DNA of 64,000 nucleotides from Nanobdellota archaeon (GCA_018817905.1 JAHISS010000087.1:1-64000); one strand, 5' to 3'; shown: positions 22,509-30,092, counted from the stretch's first letter. Notes: generated by a model not told the origin, from the sequence alone. Made by a program: numbers and translations.

Positions 22509-22796
22509 CTAAATATATTGAATATTTCCCCCTGCTTCCAATCTTGCAGATATTTCTGGAATGGACTCAAGGGTTCCAACCCTTTCGACTGTTTTTCCAG
22601 TTTCTGATTCATAAACTCGAGTTAGATAGTCACATGAAGCTAAAACATGAACTCGCATAATCACTAATCTGTCATCAAGTGTCTGCGCTTTTTCACAATC
22701 GCCATTTTCTCTAGCACCCTTAGCAGCCTTTCTAAATAAGTCATGCTTTTTCTTCCAATAAATTACTCTTTCTGCAGCTTTTTTTAATTCGCTCAT
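22509..22796 (-). CDS. Interleaved unknown protein 12 (between L3 and L4)
   Basis: 95 aa, no family recognised. Helical N-terminal two thirds (LKKAAERVIYWKKKHDLFRKAAKGAREN, then CEKAQTLDDRLVIMRVHVLASCDYLTRVYE) and a short C-terminal piece. It starts one base after the L3 stop (TAAAATG) and ends 4 nt before the L4 ATG. It is the first interleaved gene in the operon. Confidence 0.75.
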   Translation of the reverse strand: MSELKKAAERVIYWKKKHDLFRKAAKGARENGDCEKAQTLDDRLVIMRVHVLASCDYLTRVYESETGKTVERVGTLESIPEISARLEAGGNIQYI

Positions 22797-22797
22797 T

Positions 22798-23739
22798 TTA
22801 TTTCAAAACCTCCAGAAATTCAAATTTCTTTTTAGATTGCGCTTTGCTTGGTCTTATCGGGGGTGTTAAAAGAATTTGTCTTTTTTGAGGTCCTGGGACT
22901 GAACCCTTGAGGATGATGAAGGAGGTTTTTATTTTGCCGTAGTGAGGGAAGCCTTGTTTGGGATTGACGTCGGTTTCGGAGATTTTTCCAGAGGTTATGA
23001 CATTGAGGTTGTAGACGAGCCGCGTGAAGTAACCCATTTGGCCGGCCATTGGCGTTCTGAAGGTTACTCTGGCTGGGTGCCAAGGTGCTATCGAACCAAC
23101 TTTTCTAATGCCTTTTTCAGACTTGTGGAATCTTAGCGCGATGCCGAATCGCTTTACCGGACCCTGCATGCCTTTGCCTTTTGTTAATCCACGGACGTCT
23201 AACAGTTCAGATTTCAAGCAATCTGCTAACGTGATTTCTTTTCCAATAAGGCCTTTTGCGAATTCAAGTTTGTTCTCGGATTGAATTGCCAGTTCTATCA
23301 TGTCTGGGGTTTTCTTGATTGAAGTTTGTTTTGGCAGAGAATAAGCGATAAGACGAATGTCGTCATAACCTTCTGGGACGTTGACGAGGTTTTTGACTTG
23401 CTTCGGAATTTTAACTTTTTTCTTTAGTTCTTTTTCATTTGAAACAATTATTTCAGTCAAAGGGCGATTATGTTTGTAAAACCTGACGGAGAAGATTTTC
23501 ATTGATGGAACTTCGAGGATTGTAACAGGAATTGCGATGTGTTTATTTTCTGTTAGGGATTTTTTAGTGAGGTCTTTAACAACTGCAGTTGCCATGCCTG
23601 CCTTGTATGCGATGAATCCTAAAACGCCGTCATCTTTCGAAGAAATAGGTTTCCAGTTTGCGCTCGGCAAAATTTTTGCAGCTCTCTTTCTAGGCCAGTA
23701 CTGTAAACTTCCTTTTCTCGGTCTTGATAATTTTGGCAT
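22798..23739 (-). CDS. rpl3: Ribosomal protein uL3
   Basis: 313 aa, archaeal length. Starts MPKLSRPRKGSLQYWPRKRA, with GFIAYKAGMATAVVKD, KGKGMQGPVKRFGIALRFHKSEKGIRKVGSIAPWHPARVTFRTPMAGQMGYFTR as the L3 core reaching towards the peptidyl transferase centre. It is the first gene of the operon. A leader of roughly 95 nt is likely, since the nearest TATA-like sequence is at 23855-23864. Confidence 0.97.
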   Translation of the reverse strand: MPKLSRPRKGSLQYWPRKRAAKILPSANWKPISSKDDGVLGFIAYKAGMATAVVKDLTKKSLTENKHIAIPVTILEVPSMKIFSVRFYKHNRPLTEIIVSNEKELKKKVKIPKQVKNLVNVPEGYDDIRLIAYSLPKQTSIKKTPDMIELAIQSENKLEFAKGLIGKEITLADCLKSELLDVRGLTKGKGMQGPVKRFGIALRFHKSEKGIRKVGSIAPWHPARVTFRTPMAGQMGYFTRLVYNLNVITSGKISETDVNPKQGFPHYGKIKTSFIILKGSVPGPQKRQILLTPPIRPSKAQSKKKFEFLEVLK

Positions 23740-23788
23740 GTGTTGTGTTTACCATTTTGTTTTGGGTGCAACTCTCCCTGTTTATGTA

Positions 23789-23864
23789 AATCTTGAGGGT
23801 GAAGATTCCTCTTGATTTGTATTAGATTCTTACGGGTTGAGATGATAATTGGGGTTTTTAAAAC
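23789..23864 (-). promoter_or_regulatory. Promoter and leader hairpin of the ribosomal operon
   Basis: Read on the minus strand, GTTTTAAAAACC (23855-23864 area) is the only TATA-like site between the upstream gene and L3, which would give a leader of about 95 nt. Within it, arms AATCTT and AAGATT (23789-23794 and 23802-23807) form a hairpin with a 7-nt loop. Most other genes here look leaderless, so a leader on this operon may serve feedback control. Confidence 0.4.
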
Positions 23865-23879
23865 TTTGTGGCTTGAGAA

Positions 23880-24362
23880 TTAATCCTTCAGAACAACAAC
23901 ATTAGTCATTCCTCTTCGCTTTCTTTCAATCAAATCTTTGTTCTCCAGCCTGTCTAAAATCCTGGAAACCTTTGCCTTGCCAAAACCGCTCTTTTCGATA
24001 AGGCCTGCTTGGAAAATTGTTCCTTGCTCTTGGATGAGTTTGAAAACATCTCTGTCTTCTTTCCTTAAACCAGACAAATCAATCTTTGTTTTCTTTATTT
24101 TTTCCTTTACTTTTTTAACAACAATTCTTTCTTTTGGTTTGGTAAAAATTAAAACCAACCCTATGACAACTAAAACTGCGACGATTGTTAAGGAAAGATA
24201 GGTTTGCTGCTCTACGGTTTGGTTCATCGGACAGACAGGTCCGTGAGTTGGTCCACAGTTTCCTACGATGATTTCTTTCATTGCGTTGTTGAAGAGAAAG
24301 ATTATTATTACAATCGCTATAGAAATTCCTAGGATGAGATAGCCGACGTTTTTGTTTTCCAT
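23880..24362 (-). CDS. Membrane-anchored winged-helix (MarR-like) regulator
   Basis: 160 aa. Two TM helices (about 8-24 and 55-75) flank an extracellular loop with GNCGPTHGPVCPM. A charged linker (KPKERIVVKKVKEKIKKTK) leads to a C-terminal winged helix: LRKEDRDVFKLIQEQGTIFQAGLIEKSGFGKAKVSRILDRLENKDLIERKRRG. The fold resembles membrane-bound archaeal MarR-type regulators. The loop cysteines and histidine may sense metal. It diverges from a metal operon across a 20-bp palindrome, probably its own operator; the start is 26 nt from a TATA-like box. Confidence 0.82.
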   Translation of the reverse strand: MENKNVGYLILGISIAIVIIIFLFNNAMKEIIVGNCGPTHGPVCPMNQTVEQQTYLSLTIVAVLVVIGLVLIFTKPKERIVVKKVKEKIKKTKIDLSGLRKEDRDVFKLIQEQGTIFQAGLIEKSGFGKAKVSRILDRLENKDLIERKRRGMTNVVVLKD

Positions 24363-24381
24363 CTTTCTGTTTATGTTTTTA

Positions 24382-24440
24382 GGTATAATAAGTTTACTAT
24401 TTATCTTGTGAAACTAGTTTCACAAAAGCGGTTAAGTAGT
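24382..24440. promoter_or_regulatory. Divergent metal-operon promoters with a 20-bp palindrome
   Basis: TTGTGAAACTAGTTTCACAA at 24406-24425 is a perfect palindrome. It lies between a minus-strand TATA-like GGTATAATAAG (24382-24391), 26 nt from the regulator's ATG, and a plus-strand TTAAGTAG (24432-24439), about 25 nt before ATG 24460. The layout matches the TrmB operator region at 1191-1233, including the TTAAGTAGTG box. The adjacent winged-helix protein is the likely ligand. Confidence 0.72.
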
Positions 24441-24459
24441 GGGATATTTTAGAAAAGGC

Positions 24460-25407
24460 ATGGAAAAAAATGTTGTTGTTAAAATCAAAGGAATGCATTG
24501 TCAGAATTGCGTTGAAAGAATTGAATCTGGTGTTGGTTCTCTCGAGGGTGTTGATAAAGTAAAAGTTGATTTGATAAATAATGAAGCAAAGATTAGTTTT
24601 GATGACGAGAAAGTTAATTTGGAACAGATTAATAATAAGATAAAGGAAGTTGGTTATAATTTAGGAGATGGAGAGAAAAAGAAGAAGACAATTATTCAGG
24701 GAATTGCTTACGGATTGATTCCGCACATTGGATGCATTGCGTTTATTATCGCGGCTGTTCTTGGTTCCACGATTTTGATGCAATATTTCAGACCGGTTCT
24801 TATGAATAGGTATGTGTTTCATTATTTGATTTTGATTTCTGTTGGGTTTGCCACTTTGTCTTCTGGAATTTATTTGAAGAAGAACAAATTATTGTCTTGG
24901 GAAGGCATCAAGAGAAAGAAGGGATATTTGTCAATTATGTTTGGTTCTGTTGTCGGGATTAATTTGATTTTGTTTTTGGGCGTGTTTCCTGTGTTGGCAA
25001 ATGTTGGGGTTGGAAGTATTAGTGGGGATGCTATTGATAGCGGAGAGTTTAGTGTCATGAGGATAAGTGTTGATATTCCTTGTCCGGGACATGCGCCTTT
25101 GATTACTTCGGAGTTGGCGACTGTTAATGGAGTTGAAGGAAGCGAATTTAGTTTTCCAAATGATTTTGATGTTTATTATGATCCAACGGTGACTTCTGAA
25201 GAAGAGATGCTGTCTTTGGAAGTTTTTGATGAATATCCTGCGACTGTTTTAACATTGGAATCTGGTTCAGGTTCGAGCGGCGGAGTGAATAAAGTTCAGC
25301 CTTTGGCAAGTCCTAGTGGTGGAAGTGCAGGAACTTGCGGAAGTCCAAGTTGTGGCAATCCTACTTGTACTGGTGGAGGAAGCTGTGGCGGAGGTTGTGG
25401 AGGTTAA
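24460..25407 (+). CDS. HMA-domain membrane protein with Cys-rich tail
   Basis: 315 aa from ATG 24460, preferred to GTG 24439 because of TATA spacing. Residues 1-68 are a heavy-metal-associated domain with GMHCQNC (Cys14, Cys17). Three or four TM helices follow (about 83-180), starting with LIPHIGCIAFIIAAVLG. The exported or C-terminal part has MRISVDIPCPGHAPLI, which may be a degenerate second HMA-like ligand site, and ends in a Gly/Cys tail with six cysteines (TCGSPSCGNPTC...SCGGGCGG). It probably binds and relays Cu+ or a similar soft metal. Confidence 0.82.
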   Translation: MEKNVVVKIKGMHCQNCVERIESGVGSLEGVDKVKVDLINNEAKISFDDEKVNLEQINNKIKEVGYNLGDGEKKKKTIIQGIAYGLIPHIGCIAFIIAAVLGSTILMQYFRPVLMNRYVFHYLILISVGFATLSSGIYLKKNKLLSWEGIKRKKGYLSIMFGSVVGINLILFLGVFPVLANVGVGSISGDAIDSGEFSVMRISVDIPCPGHAPLITSELATVNGVEGSEFSFPNDFDVYYDPTVTSEEEMLSLEVFDEYPATVLTLESGSGSSGGVNKVQPLASPSGGSAGTCGSPSCGNPTCTGGGSCGGGCGG

Positions 25408-25408
25408 T

Positions 25409-25495
25409 ATGGATGAAAATATTTTGTTCTTTATTATAATGGGGATTGTTGGAGTGGCAATTTTCTTTTATGGCGGTGGAGGATGTGGAATATGA
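25409..25495 (+). CDS. 28-aa membrane peptide with Cys near the C-terminus
   Basis: ATG 25409 to TGA 25493-25495 encodes MDENILFFIIMGIVGVAIFF followed by YGGGGCGI. It is one TM helix with a Gly-Gly-Gly-Gly-Cys end that echoes the Gly/Cys tail of the upstream protein. It begins 1 nt after the upstream stop, and its TGA overlaps the ATG of the next gene (ATGA). Position and composition suggest a small accessory metal-handling peptide. Confidence 0.6.
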   Translation: MDENILFFIIMGIVGVAIFFYGGGGCGI

Positions 25496-25941
25496 AAATT
25501 AAAAAGAGCACCTTAATTTGGATTGCAATTATTATTATAGCAGGGATATTTTTCTTTAGGGGGAAAATTACAGGGAATGTTGTTGGTGGAAATTCAGGGA
25601 CTATGGAGATTCCTCTTGCTGATATATCTGAAAATGCAGAATGGTATGAATATCAATCAAATGGGAAGACGATTAGGTTTTTTGTTGTTAAAGCTGGTGA
25701 TGGAAGTGTGAAGACCGCGTTTGATGCGTGCGATGTTTGTTATGAAAGCAAGAAAGGTTATAGTCAACAGGGAGATGTAATGGTTTGTAATAATTGCGGC
25801 AATAAGTATCCAATTTCTGGGCTGGGAACTGAGAACGAGAAAGGCGGTGGTTGTTGGCCTGGTTATCTGCCGAGCAAGATTGTGGGGGACAAACTGATAA
25901 TTAAGAATTCTGATATAGAAAAAGGAGCGTATCGGTTTTAG
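25492..25941 (+). CDS. DUF2318-family membrane-anchored metal-binding protein
   Basis: 149 aa from the ATG overlapping the previous stop. One N-terminal TM helix (LIWIAIIIIAGIFFF), then an extracytoplasmic domain: IPLADISENAEWYEYQSNGKTIRFFVVKAGDGSVKTAFDACDVC, VCNNCGNKYPISGLG and GGGCWPGYLP. C-x2-C pairs and a further Cys match the DUF2318 family, predicted Fe-S or metal-binding proteins often found with iron/copper permeases. The role in this operon is inferred from position. Confidence 0.8.
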   Translation: MKIKKSTLIWIAIIIIAGIFFFRGKITGNVVGGNSGTMEIPLADISENAEWYEYQSNGKTIRFFVVKAGDGSVKTAFDACDVCYESKKGYSQQGDVMVCNNCGNKYPISGLGTENEKGGGCWPGYLPSKIVGDKLIIKNSDIEKGAYRF

Positions 25942-25945
25942 TAAA

Positions 25946-26332
25946 ATGGCGAAAGAATTAAAATGTCCGGTGTGTTATGAAGTTGTGTATTCAGGAGTTG
26001 GAAAAGGGTGTAAAATGTGCGACATGGTTTTAGAAGATAAAAGCAGAGAGTTTTGTTCGAAGATGTGCCGGGTTAATTATTTTAAGATAAACAAAACAAA
26101 GGCTTCAATGATTTTATTGTTAGTTTTGATTGGTTTGACTGGTTTTGTTTCGGCCCATTCTGGGGACGATGGATATTCACATCATGGAATGATGTCCTGC
26201 TTTTATGGGGGAGGATTTTCTGGAATGAATTTTTTTGGTTGGATGTTTATGGCTTTAGTTTTAGTTGCATTGGTTTTGGTGATAGTTTGGTTAGCTAAGC
26301 AGATACAAGGTCCTGGAGGTAAAAGAAGATGA
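25946..26332 (+). CDS. TRASH/YHS-like zinc ribbon fused to a His/Met-rich membrane domain
   Basis: 128 aa. Residues 7-44 hold CPVC, CKMC and FCSKMCRVNYFK, a cysteine pattern of TRASH-type metal-binding domains. A TM helix (about 54-70) ends at VSAHSGDDGYSHHGMMSC, an external segment rich in His and Met, and a second TM helix follows (about 97-118). A Cys site inside and a His/Met site outside fit a metal sensor or relay. It overlaps copZ by 4 nt. Confidence 0.75.
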   Translation: MAKELKCPVCYEVVYSGVGKGCKMCDMVLEDKSREFCSKMCRVNYFKINKTKASMILLLVLIGLTGFVSAHSGDDGYSHHGMMSCFYGGGFSGMNFFGWMFMALVLVALVLVIVWLAKQIQGPGGKRR

Positions 26333-26541
26333 AAAAAATTAAATTGACAATTGAAGGAATGCATTGCGCGGCTTGTGCTGGGATTGCTGAGAAAGAACTG
26401 CGGAAGGTGCCGGGTGTGAAAGAAGTTAGTGTTAGTGTGACAACTAACAAAGGTTTTGTGTATGCAGAGGATTCTGTGAGCGAGGAGAGCTTGAAGAAAG
26501 CAGTTGCAGAAGCTGGATATAAAGTTGTCGGGGTGAAATAA
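26329..26541 (+). CDS. CopZ-like HMA copper chaperone
   Basis: 70 aa, a single HMA domain: KLTIEGMHCAACAGIAEKEL with Cys13 and Cys16, and the ferredoxin-like strands KEVSVSVTTNKGFVYAED. Such chaperones deliver Cu+ to CopA. The downstream ATPase has no HMA domain of its own, so this gene supplies it separately. It starts inside the previous stop (ATGA) and ends directly before the copA ATG. Confidence 0.9.
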   Translation: MKKIKLTIEGMHCAACAGIAEKELRKVPGVKEVSVSVTTNKGFVYAEDSVSEESLKKAVAEAGYKVVGVK

Positions 26542-28476
26542 ATGGAAGAGTCGGTAGAGGCGAGGGAGATTAGGGGTTGGAAACTTAAGCTTGTTTGGGC
26601 GTGGGTTTTGACTATTCCGATAATGTTGATAATGTATTCTGGAATGGTTTTTGGGATTGAGATTGTGCCAATGAAGTATATGCCTATTTCTCTGCTTATT
26701 TTAGGATTTCCAGTTATATTTATTATTGGATGGGGAACTATTAAAGCTGGGACTAGGGGATTTTTTAAGTTAAGATTTAGTATGGACTCTTTGATTTCAA
26801 TGGGGACAATTGTTGCGTACGCGACAGGGTTTTTGGCGTTTTTTGAATTGACGCAAGATTATTCTGGTGTGAGTTCTATGATTATGACTATTTTTATTAC
26901 TGGGAAATTTATAGAATCAAAGGCAAGGGGGCAGGCAAGTAAAGAGATAAAGAAGTTACTGGAGTTGGGAGCTAAGAAAGCGGTGGTTTTGCGGGGAAAG
27001 AAAGAAGTTGAAGTTCCGATTGAAGAAGTTGGGGTTGGCGACATTTTTATTGTGAAACCAGGGGAGAAAATTCCTACGGACGGGGTTGTTACAAGGGGCG
27101 AGAGCACAGTTGATGAAAGCATGGTTACTGGAGAAAGCCTGCCTGTTGACAAGACTGTAAAAAGTCATGTGATTGGGGCGACGATAAATCAGGACGGTGT
27201 CTTATATGTTAAAGCGAGCAAGGTCGGCGATGATACTTTTCTTGCCCATATTATTGAATTAGTTGAGGAGGCGCAGGGCACGAAAATTCCGATACAGAAA
27301 TTTGCAGATAGTGTTACAAATGTTTTTGTTCCGATTATATTGACTGTTGCGGTCTTGACGTTTATTGGATGGATTGCTGCGACAGGAGATTGGAGCCGAT
27401 CTATCGGGGTGGGCATATCTGTTTTAGTTATTGCGTGTCCGTGCGCTTTAGGTTTAGCGACGCCGATTGCGTTAATGGTTGGAAGTGGGATGGGTGCTAA
27501 GAAGGGGATATTGATTAGAAAAGGAGAAGCGATTCAGACAATGAAAGAAATCAAGATAATTGTTTTTGATAAGACCGGGACAATAACGAAAGGAAAGCCA
27601 GAGGTGACTGATGTTTATTCAGTTCTGAAGAAAAATGAGGCGAGCGTGATTGAGAAAACTGCTGCGCTTGAGAAATTGAGCGAGCATCCTATTGGGAAGG
27701 CGATTGTTGAGTATGGGAATCTTTCTAAATTCAAAAACGTTACAAAATTTAAAATTCTTCGGGGGCGGGGTGTTGAAGGAGTTTTAGATAAAAAGAAGAT
27801 GTTAATTGGCAATACTGCGTTGATGAAAGAGAGAAATGTGGACATTAGTAAGATTAAGGAAGTGTTAGAAGAATATGAAACTGGCGGGAAGACAACTATG
27901 ATTGTTGCCGAGGGCGGGAAGGTTATCGGAGTTATTGCGGTTGCCGATACTGTGAAGGAAGAATCAAAGAAAGTAATTCATTATTTGAGAAGGCAAGGAT
28001 TTAGAACTGTGATGATTACTGGTGATAATGAAAGAACTGCGAAGGCGATTGCAAAGCAAGTTGGGATTGATGAGGTCATTGCAAATGTTTTGCCAGAGGA
28101 CAAATCCAACAAAGTTAAAGAGCTTCAGAAAAGGGGAATGGTTGCTTTTGTTGGGGACGGGATTAACGATGCTCCGGCGTTGAAGCAGGCGAATGTTGGT
28201 ATTGCAATGGGGACTGGGACTGATATTGCAATTGAGGCCGGCGACATTGTTTTGGCGAGCGGCTCTTTACGAGGTGTGCCGCAGGCGATTGTGTTATCTA
28301 AAGCTACGTTTGGGAAAATAAAACAGAATTTGTTCTGGGCGTTTGCTTACAATGTTGTTGCTATTCCGTTGGCTATTGCTGGTTTTTTGCATCCAGTTAT
28401 TGCAGAGATTGCAATGGCTTTGTCATCGATAACTGTTGTCACTAATGCGAACTTGCTACGACGAAAGCGAATCTAA
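26542..28476 (+). CDS. copA: Cu+-type P1B ATPase (CopA)
   Basis: 644 aa. Membrane motif ACPCALG (Cys299, Cys301), phosphorylation motif DKTGT (Asp343), the HP of the nucleotide-binding domain ([10 protein letters not shown]), [12 protein letters not shown] and GDGINDAP (538-545) are all intact. The protein exports Cu+ or Ag+ at the cost of ATP. It lacks an N-terminal HMA domain, provided by the upstream CopZ. Most codons resemble the operon, but the last 12 use CTA/CGA/ATC, unlike the relic copy downstream. Confidence 0.95.
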   Translation: MEESVEAREIRGWKLKLVWAWVLTIPIMLIMYSGMVFGIEIVPMKYMPISLLILGFPVIFIIGWGTIKAGTRGFFKLRFSMDSLISMGTIVAYATGFLAFFELTQDYSGVSSMIMTIFITGKFIESKARGQASKEIKKLLELGAKKAVVLRGKKEVEVPIEEVGVGDIFIVKPGEKIPTDGVVTRGESTVDESMVTGESLPVDKTVKSHVIGATINQDGVLYVKASKVGDDTFLAHIIELVEEAQGTKIPIQKFADSVTNVFVPIILTVAVLTFIGWIAATGDWSRSIGVGISVLVIACPCALGLATPIALMVGSGMGAKKGILIRKGEAIQTMKEIKIIVFDKTGTITKGKPEVTDVYSVLKKNEASVIEKTAALEKLSEHPIGKAIVEYGNLSKFKNVTKFKILRGRGVEGVLDKKKMLIGNTALMKERNVDISKIKEVLEEYETGGKTTMIVAEGGKVIGVIAVADTVKEESKKVIHYLRRQGFRTVMITGDNERTAKAIAKQVGIDEVIANVLPEDKSNKVKELQKRGMVAFVGDGINDAPALKQANVGIAMGTGTDIAIEAGDIVLASGSLRGVPQAIVLSKATFGKIKQNLFWAFAYNVVAIPLAIAGFLHPVIAEIAMALSSITVVTNANLLRRKRI

Positions 28477-28507
28477 ATGTGAGGAGTAATGGGTGAGCTA
28501 TTTGGGG

Positions 28508-28543
28508 ACGAATGCTAATTTGTTGAGGCGGAAGAGGATTTAA
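28508..28543 (+). pseudogene. Relic of a copA 3' end
   Basis: These 36 nt translate to [15 protein letters not shown], identical to the last 11 residues and stop of CopA at 28441-28476, but 8 of 12 codons differ synonymously. The region before it (28477-28507) does not match CopA. It looks like the tail of a former copA left behind when a diverged copA end replaced it, or the remnant of a tandem copy. Confidence 0.65.
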
Positions 28544-28956
28544 TCTTCAAACCTAAATTCCTTAAATGTAACTTCATCAGATTTCAAATCGTCAATTAAA
28601 TCCTTGATTTGTTTTTGATGTTTGCTTAGCTTTGAAGTTCCCTGCTTTACCTCGACAAAATGCACGCCTTTGACATCTCGTTCGTCCAGACCTTCGAATG
28701 CAACGTAATCAATTGGATCGCCGAGGAACTTGCATTCGCTTGGTTTGAATGGGAAACCTCCAAGGAACGGAGCGAAAGTTTCTGAGACTTTTCCTTTGAT
28801 TCCTGCTCTTTGCTGGTCGGCGATTGATTTTCTTAGAGAGACAAGATTCTTTTGCCATTTTAGGTCTGCTCGAAGAACTGCGAGTTTGTAAGTCAGCCAG
28901 ATAACTATGATGAATGCTGCTGCTGCGAGAAGGATTGTTATTGTTGAGATTTGCAT
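28540..28956 (-). CDS. Holliday-junction-resolvase-like endonuclease with TM anchor
   Basis: 138 aa. An N-terminal TM helix (ITILLAAAAFIIVIWLTYKLA) and a coiled linker precede a PD-(D/E)xK-like core: DPIDYVAFEGLDERDVKGVHFVEVKQGTSKLSKHQKQI, where Asp, Glu-x-Lys and Gln can form the active site. This is the Endonuc_Holl type of archaeal protein. Membrane anchoring of a nuclease is noteworthy. Its ATG overlaps the stop of an upstream short frame (TAATG), and its stop overlaps the copA relic convergently. Confidence 0.8.
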   Translation of the reverse strand: MQISTITILLAAAAFIIVIWLTYKLAVLRADLKWQKNLVSLRKSIADQQRAGIKGKVSETFAPFLGGFPFKPSECKFLGDPIDYVAFEGLDERDVKGVHFVEVKQGTSKLSKHQKQIKDLIDDLKSDEVTFKEFRFED

Positions 28957-29039
28957 TATTTCACAAACTCCACATTTTCAATCTTAGGGAAAATAATCCT
29001 CATTGAATTTCCATATTTTTTTACAAATTCATATGCCAT
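28956..29039 (-). CDS. Short ORF coupled to the endonuclease gene
   Basis: A 27-aa frame from ATG 29039 (MAYEFVKKYGNSMRIIFPKI, ending NVEFVK) whose TAA overlaps the next ATG. The same frame stays open upstream for about 25 more codons without an ATG (FLLISFQNDKIQILSIID...), so it may use a rare start or be the rest of a broken gene. The ENVEFVK end is the same as that of the VapC at 2865, hinting at a decayed PIN-type toxin. Confidence 0.35.
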   Translation of the reverse strand: MAYEFVKKYGNSMRIIFPKIENVEFVK

Positions 29040-29130
29040 GTTGATATCTATTATCGAAAGTATTTGAATTTTGTCATTTTGAAAAGAGATTAATAGAAAA
29101 GATGACTTGGGAATTATTGCACAAAAAGCT

Positions 29131-29229
29131 TTAGATAATTAAAATGGCATTGAACAGTAAATAAATTATCAAGGCGATGTATCCAATTACTAACAATTTG
29201 TTTAAAGTGTTAATTTGTTTTGATGTCAT
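29131..29229 (-). CDS. 32-aa single-TM peptide
   Basis: ATG 29229 overlaps the stop of the upstream gene (ATGA). MTSKQINTLNKLLVIGYIAL then a short hydrophobic end makes one TM helix with a basic N-terminus. It is the third gene of a three-gene cassette of tiny membrane proteins. No family recognised. Confidence 0.5.
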   Translation of the reverse strand: MTSKQINTLNKLLVIGYIALIIYLLFNAILII

Positions 29230-29396
29230 CTTTTCTCCAACAAATTATACAAATTTATCAAGGCTCCGACAAAAACTCCGAAAGAGGCAATAGCAAAATC
29301 TGTAATTGCTCCTTCTTGATTAATCAGTTGTGATGCAAAATAAACTAATATTGAAAAATTCAACATGCTTCCGAGCCAGCTCAAGAACTCTCCCAT
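29226..29396 (-). CDS. 56-aa membrane protein
   Basis: ATG 29396 directly follows the stop of the upstream ORF. MGEFLSWLGSMLNFSILVYF and ITDFAIASFGVFVGALINLY form two hydrophobic helices, with a short charged end LEKR. It overlaps the next ORF by 4 nt. No family recognised, although the small two-helix shape recalls holin-like or toxin-like proteins. Confidence 0.5.
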   Translation of the reverse strand: MGEFLSWLGSMLNFSILVYFASQLINQEGAITDFAIASFGVFVGALINLYNLLEKR

Positions 29397-29489
29397 TTAG
29401 ATAACTCCAAAAGCAGATAAAAGGAGAAGGATTATTGCGATTACCCCTGCGATTATAAGAATCTTTTCTAGAATACTTTTCTTAGCCAT
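29397..29489 (-). CDS. 30-aa single-TM peptide, first of a tiny-ORF cassette
   Basis: ATG 29489 to TAA 29397-29399 encodes MAKKSILEKILIIAGVIAII plus a short hydrophobic end: a basic N-terminus and one TM helix. The next ORF's ATG abuts its stop. Three consecutive, tightly packed hydrophobic ORFs in one direction are unlikely by chance. Confidence 0.45.
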   Translation of the reverse strand: MAKKSILEKILIIAGVIAIILLLLSAFGVI

Positions 29490-29767
29490 ATTAATCTATG
29501 TCTTGCTTATATTTAGATTTTTGCATTGGGAAAATATAAATATTTATCTTTTGATTTATTTGATTATCGGGCTGTTTGGCAGGAATTACCTTGGGTGGAT
29601 GATTTTGCCTTCAATAATCTTTGAAGAAGTTTTTGAAAGATGTTGTTATGCTTTTTCTAACAATCGTGTTGGGAATTTTGCGTTTGTGATATTGTTTTGG
29701 TTTGTTGTAGGGGGTGGTTGGGAAGATTGTTGGGGTGGTGAAGAGGAAATAATTAGTTGGTTTTTTA

Positions 29768-30058
29768 TTATGAATTCACTTGTTGTTTTCTTTGTTTAAT
29801 TTTTCCAATGACCAAACCGATTAAAGCCCCTATTAAAAAATATGTTATTGGAGCAGTTATAATCCCAAAATATATCGGTCCAAAACCACGCCAGCCACCC
29901 CCACTAATAGCAACAAGTAATAATCCATTTGGGACATTGAGAACCATTAACGGTCCGACTGATGGCATAATGCTATAAGCCGCGCCTAAAAAATATCCTA
30001 AAATTCCAACTAGGGAGATGCCTAGTCCAATCAGTCCTCCCTTTAGCCAAGTCTTCAT
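29768..30058 (-). CDS. Small multi-pass membrane protein
   Basis: 96 aa from ATG 30058 (an in-frame TTG at 30067 is less likely), 27 nt from a TATA-like TTATAAATC. Hydrophobic stretches at about 8-28 (GGLIGLGISLVGILGYFLG), a middle segment around 40-52, and 65-85 (FGIITAPITYFLIGALIGLV), with a basic C-terminus. No family recognised. Its upstream region shares an element with the methyltransferase promoter at 3541. Confidence 0.65.
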   Translation of the reverse strand: MKTWLKGGLIGLGISLVGILGYFLGAAYSIMPSVGPLMVLNVPNGLLLVAISGGGWRGFGPIYFGIITAPITYFLIGALIGLVIGKIKQRKQQVNS

Positions 30059-30092
30059 AAAGAACAAACGAATAAAACTATTATAAATCTTC

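Noticed and set aside
29503..29799. A 98-codon plus-strand frame of hydrophobic composition
   Set aside because: It needs a TTG start, lacks a good TATA position, and its end overlaps the convergent membrane gene. It could be real, but support is too thin to list.
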